From Chloroflexota bacterium (lineage in GTDB: Bacteria; Chloroflexota; Anaerolineae; Anaerolineales; Villigracilaceae), in contig JAJYOH010000175.1 in the NCBI GenBank assembly GCA_021796315.1, forward strand, positions 1 to 10,245: DNA of 10,245 bases, given 5' to 3'. Below the pieces are notes generated by a model. The model was not told the origin of the DNA and made no database searches. It worked only from the letters and a program-made list of their open reading frames with translations. The position numbers and the translations under genes were made by a program. This document shows positions 7,454 to 10,245 of this stretch, in pieces (the first letter of the stretch is position 1; each line of letters begins with the position of its first letter).

Positions 7454-8418
7454 AACAACTCAAAAACATCGGACTCTGGGTCAGCCTTCTGGCGGTGATC
7501 GCTTTGGGAATCGGACCAATCGTGAGTCACAGTCCATCCTTACGTGAATCCATTTTTATTATCCTGCAGGTGATCGTGCTGGCCGCCAGTTTAAATATCC
7601 TGCTAGGTTTTACGGGCTATGTTAGTTTTGGGCATGTGGTCTTCTTTGGGTTGGGAGGATACGTAGGCCTGTATTTGATCAGCGCTCAAGGCTGGCCGTT
7701 ATGGAGCGCAGCTTTGGCTGGGGGGTTAACTTCCGGGCTTCTGGCTTTTCTGTTGGGCAAAGCCATTCTCAGATTGCGCGGCGCATATTTTGCCCTGGCG
7801 ACCATTGGCATCAACGAAGCTGTTCGGGCCTTCGTAAATAATTTCGATCCCTTCGGCGGGCCGATCGGGATGACTCTTAACTTTAAAGTTTACAGCAACT
7901 ATGACGGGGCAGCCAATGCCTTGTGGATGACTTATTATGTCATTTTAGCCCTGGCTCTTTTGGCTGTGATACTCAATTTCGCGGTTAAGAATAGCAAGTT
8001 CGGTTTGGGATTGATGGCCATCCGCGAGGATGAAGATGCCGCCGAAGTAATGGGCGTGGTCACCCCGGATGCAAAAACCTGGGCATTCGTTCTTTCAGCA
8101 ATCCTGCCCGGTATCATCGGCACTTTGTTCTTTTTCAAAAATGGCAACATCGAGCCGGCTGATGCTTTCCGCCTGGATTATTCGATTGAAATGTTGGTGA
8201 TCGTTATGCTGGGCGGACAGGGAAGTGTGCTTGGTCCCATTTTGGGCGCGGCGGGATACGAAGGCTTGCGCGATTACCTGTTGACCAGTCCGCTATTTAA
8301 GAACATTCAACTTTCGGTTGCGGGTGCGTTGTTATTGGTGATCGTACTCTTTATCCCTGCCGGGGCGGTCGGCTGGCTTCGGAAGCGTGTCCCCATGCTC
8401 AGGAAGGTGCTGGCATGA
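7450..8418 (+). CDS. livM: Branched-chain amino-acid-type ABC transporter permease LivM
   Basis: Second channel subunit, pairing with LivH. The protein has 322 residues with about nine or ten hydrophobic segments. Family marks are LAASLNILLGFTGYVSFGHVVFFGLGGY near residues 38-65, LRGAYFALATIGINEAVR in the middle, the cytoplasmic EAA-like loop AIREDEDAAEVMGV, and the MLGGQGSVLGPILGA stretch near the end. The ATG at 7450 overlaps the livH stop by four bases, and GGAG (7439-7442) lies 7 nt upstream. It ends in an ATGA overlap with livG. Nothing is truncated. Confidence 0.94.
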   Translation: MKQLKNIGLWVSLLAVIALGIGPIVSHSPSLRESIFIILQVIVLAASLNILLGFTGYVSFGHVVFFGLGGYVGLYLISAQGWPLWSAALAGGLTSGLLAFLLGKAILRLRGAYFALATIGINEAVRAFVNNFDPFGGPIGMTLNFKVYSNYDGAANALWMTYYVILALALLAVILNFAVKNSKFGLGLMAIREDEDAAEVMGVVTPDAKTWAFVLSAILPGIIGTLFFFKNGNIEPADAFRLDYSIEMLVIVMLGGQGSVLGPILGAAGYEGLRDYLLTSPLFKNIQLSVAGALLLVIVLFIPAGAVGWLRKRVPMLRKVLA

Positions 8419-9167
8419 CGGTGCTTCTTTCTGTTCGAGGTGTCACGAAACGATTTGGCGGGCTTCAAGCCCTGACGCAGGTCACATTCGATCTTCCTCA
8501 GGGACAAATCCTGGGATTGATTGGCCCGAACGGCGCAGGCAAGACCACACTTTTCAATGTGATCAACGGCGTTTATCGCCCTGAAGTTGGCCGCATCATT
8601 TTCCGGGACAAGGATGTGACCGGCATGAAATCGTACGATCTTGCCCACATGGGTATGGCGCGCACTCATCAGATCGTCCGCCCGTTGAACGAGCTGACCG
8701 TGCGCGAAAATGTCATGGTCGGCGCATGTTTTGGCCGCGAGAATCATAACCTGGGTAAAGCCGCAAGCATCGCAGATGAAGTGATGGAATTTGTCGGCTT
8801 GGAAAATCGAGCCGATCAAATGGCGAACAGCCTCAACGTCGCGCAAAAGAAGCGGCTCGAGATGGCCCGGGCTTTGGCATCACATCCATATCTGATCCTG
8901 CTCGATGAGGTTCTGGCTGGGTTGAATTCATCCGAGATCGATGGAATGATTCAGACTGTCCGCAAAATACGCGGGCAGGGCATTACCATTATCATGATCG
9001 AGCATCTGATGAAGGCCATGATGAATATTTCGGACCGCATTATTGTTTTGGATTATGGCGAGCAGATCGCGGATGGAACTCCAAGTGAAATTGCAAATAA
9101 TTCACGCGTGGTCGAGGCTTATCTCGGAGATTCCGATCTTGCCAATCAACTTCTGGAGGAGGAATAA
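8415..9167 (+). CDS. livG: Branched-chain amino-acid-type ABC transporter ATP-binding protein LivG (degenerate signature)
   Basis: One of the two cytoplasmic ATPases that power the importer. It has 250 residues, as expected. Walker A is GPNGAGKTT (37-45), Walker B is LILLDE (Asp164, Glu165) and the switch His is His197, so ATP binding and the catalytic Glu are present. The ABC signature, usually LSGGQ or LSYGQ, is here LNVAQ (140-144), with Ser and the key Gly replaced. The D-loop region reads DEVLAGLN rather than DEP.AGLN. I recall comparable wording in a subset of LivG-like proteins, so this is probably a natural subfamily and not decay. Its partner LivF keeps a canonical LSGGE, so the two ATP sites may be unequal. 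The start at 8415 has AGGAAGG 7 nt upstream and overlaps livM by ATGA. LivF starts 2 nt after its stop. Confidence 0.92.
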   Translation: MTVLLSVRGVTKRFGGLQALTQVTFDLPQGQILGLIGPNGAGKTTLFNVINGVYRPEVGRIIFRDKDVTGMKSYDLAHMGMARTHQIVRPLNELTVRENVMVGACFGRENHNLGKAASIADEVMEFVGLENRADQMANSLNVAQKKRLEMARALASHPYLILLDEVLAGLNSSEIDGMIQTVRKIRGQGITIIMIEHLMKAMMNISDRIIVLDYGEQIADGTPSEIANNSRVVEAYLGDSDLANQLLEEE

Positions 9168-9169
9168 CC

Positions 9170-9880
9170 ATGAGCATCCTCGAAGTGCGAGACATCGCTT
9201 CTGGTTATGGGGAAGTTCAAATCTTGTGGGGAGCTTCGTTAAATTTGCAGGAGGGCAAACTGACCTGTCTGGTTGGAGGAAATGGGACCGGTAAAACAAC
9301 TTTGCTCAGGACCGTGATGGGACAGCTTCGCCCGTGGAATGGCTCCATCTGGTTCGAGGGTCAGGATGTCAGCCGCCTGCCCGCTTATACCAAAGCCGAC
9401 ATGGGACTGGTGCTTGTCCCCGAAGGCCGGCAACTTTTTACTGACATGACTGTTTATGAAAATCTTGAAATGGGTGCGACCAACCCGCGGGCGCGGCCTA
9501 AAATGAACGACAACCTTGAACGGGTCTATGAAATGTTTCCGCGTTTGAGGGAACGCCGCGGACAAAATGCCGGCACCTTGAGCGGAGGCGAACAACAAAT
9601 GCTGGCCGTGGCGCGCGGCATCATGGCCTCCCCGAAGGTTTTATTGATCGATGAATTGTCTCTCGGCCTGGCGCCCCTGCTCGTGCTTCAATTATTTGAA
9701 AACCTGAAGCAGCTGCGCGAACTCAAGATCACGATCCTGTTGGTTGAGCAAAATGTTCAAATGGCGCTCGCCATCAGCGATTATGGTTTTGTGCTGTCTG
9801 AAGGAAAGATCGACTTGCAAGGGCCCGCCCGTCAACTGGCTAAAAATGAACACGTGCGTGCGGCTTATCTGGGTATGTAA
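9170..9880 (+). CDS. livF: Branched-chain amino-acid-type ABC transporter ATP-binding protein LivF
   Basis: Second ATPase of the importer, acting as a heterodimer with LivG under the LivH/LivM channel. It has 236 residues, the usual size. Walker A reads GGNGTGKTT (36-44). The Q-loop segment EGRQLF ends near residue 90. The ABC signature is a canonical LSGGE (137-141), Walker B is LLIDE (Asp161, Glu162), and the switch position is the EQN (193-195) normal for LivF instead of EH. The strong GGAGGAGGA (9155-9163) before ATG 9170 lies inside the end of livG, which means coupled translation. No terminator follows; the next ORF lies in the same frame directly beyond its TAA. Confidence 0.95.
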   Translation: MSILEVRDIASGYGEVQILWGASLNLQEGKLTCLVGGNGTGKTTLLRTVMGQLRPWNGSIWFEGQDVSRLPAYTKADMGLVLVPEGRQLFTDMTVYENLEMGATNPRARPKMNDNLERVYEMFPRLRERRGQNAGTLSGGEQQMLAVARGIMASPKVLLIDELSLGLAPLLVLQLFENLKQLRELKITILLVEQNVQMALAISDYGFVLSEGKIDLQGPARQLAKNEHVRAAYLGM

Positions 9881-9895
9881 TATTTTGCCAGCCGG

Positions 9896-10135
9896 GTGAT
9901 TGTTATCTGCTGCCAAAATCCCTGGGCGGCAGGGACATTAAATACTTGGCGGCAGGCGCTTGGAATGGTCTTTGCGGCGCAGGGACAAACGTCCAGTGTG
10001 GGCGATCCGCTTATGCGGACGAGGCGGCTTCTGGTCAGGAAAGACGCGGCGCGTGTGGCAGAGTTAGAGTCTGATATCAAAAGGGAAATCCAGAAGGTCG
10101 TAGCGTCGGCATTATCTGAAGGGGAGGCGGCATGA
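9896..10135 (+). CDS. Short ORF resembling the C-terminal tail of a TPP-dependent dehydrogenase E1 alpha subunit (possible remnant)
   Basis: The product is 79 residues if GTG 9896 is used. ATG at 9965 or 10013 would be shorter, and none has a convincing Shine-Dalgarno. The last 45 residues (GDPLMRTRRLL... then a helix with ELESDIKREIQKVVASALSE) resemble the extreme C-terminus of pyruvate/2-oxoacid dehydrogenase E1 alpha, which normally ends DPi.R.R..L followed by a charged helix. A full E1 alpha has more than 300 residues. The TPP-binding GDG...N region and the active-site parts are absent, and only 250 nt separate livF from E1 beta. Its TGA overlaps the E1 beta ATG (ATGA), the usual E1 alpha-E1 beta arrangement, which supports the identity. 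It lies in the same frame as livF, just after that stop. Most likely it is the stump of a deleted E1 alpha gene kept as the leader for E1 beta. It could alternatively be a small unrelated protein. No similarity search was possible. Confidence 0.45.
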   Translation: MIVICCQNPWAAGTLNTWRQALGMVFAAQGQTSSVGDPLMRTRRLLVRKDAARVAELESDIKREIQKVVASALSEGEAA

Positions 10136-10245
10136 GACGCATTGATTTTTCTGAAGCGATTGATGACGCATTGGGTCAGGCAATGGCCGCTGATCCGCGC
10201 ATTGTTTTGTTTGGCGAGGATGTGCAGGGATTGCATGGTGGGTTG
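10132..10245 (+). CDS. 2-oxoacid dehydrogenase E1 component beta subunit (N-terminal part, runs off window)
   Basis: The first 38 codons of an E1 beta (transketolase-like pyrimidine-binding) subunit of a pyruvate, branched-chain 2-oxoacid or acetoin dehydrogenase. This complex decarboxylates a 2-oxo acid with thiamine diphosphate and passes the acyl group to E2. The visible MRRIDFSEAIDDALGQAM followed by DPRIVLFGEDVQGLHGG is the standard N-terminus (AI..AL..AM..D..V...GEDV..GG). ATG 10132 has GGAGG (10123-10127) just upstream and overlaps the preceding stop. Which 2-oxo acid is used cannot be judged from 38 residues. The adjacent livKHMGF transporter favours a branched-chain oxo acid, by inference. 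Confidence 0.88.
   Translation, partial: MRRIDFSEAIDDALGQAMAADPRIVLFGEDVQGLHGGL

Noticed and set aside
9908..9957. CTGCC/GGCAG pairing and a GGCGGCAGG direct repeat after livF, considered as a terminator or repeat
   Set aside because: The stem is short, the loop long, there is no T-run, and the two 9-bp copies are within chance for such sequence.

Overview
The window reads as chromosomal DNA from a moderately GC-rich bacterium, most likely a member of the Chloroflexota (Anaerolineae-like). This is inferred from the style of the proteins: a lipoprotein solute-binding protein with a long Pro/Ala/Thr/Gln linker, a multidomain Cache-GAF-PAS histidine kinase, and short genomic inverted repeats of the GTCATTGCGAGG type. 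No rRNA, tRNA, CRISPR array, transposase or phage gene was seen. Every supported gene is on the plus strand.

Region 1 (1-1460) is the 3' part of a capsule/surface-polysaccharide glycosyltransferase-like gene. It is open at the left window edge and contains two different palindromic repeats: a perfect 27-bp palindrome at 52-78 and a 121-bp imperfect inverted repeat at 191-311. Both leave the reading frame open. Region 2 (1577-4990) is a two-component pair, a 905-residue membrane histidine kinase (TM, extracytoplasmic Cache-like domain, TM, HAMP-like, GAF, PAS, HisKA, HATPase) followed 6 nt later by an OmpR/KdpE-type response regulator. A perfect TATAAT lies upstream of it.

Region 3 (4991-9880) begins with a 188-nt AT-rich gap holding a TATAAT box and a leader with several Shine-Dalgarno-like motifs. 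It continues with a complete branched-chain amino-acid-type ABC importer in the order livK-livH-livM-livG-livF. livK is separated from livH by a terminator-like hairpin, which could lower expression of the membrane and ATPase genes relative to the binding protein. livH/livM and livM/livG overlap by ATGA, and livG and livF are 2 nt apart.

Region 4 (9881-10245) holds a short ORF resembling only the C-terminal tail of a thiamine-diphosphate-dependent dehydrogenase E1 alpha subunit. It overlaps by ATGA the start of an E1 beta gene that runs off the right edge. No terminator separates this from livF, so import and oxidative decarboxylation of a (branched-chain) 2-oxo acid may be co-transcribed. 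The two-component system may sense a related ligand outside the cell and control the importer; this is inferred from adjacency only.

No wholly new system is evident. The points most worth a second look are the in-frame repeat insertions in the polysaccharide gene, the apparent E1 alpha remnant fused to the end of the liv operon, and the degenerate ABC signature in LivG.
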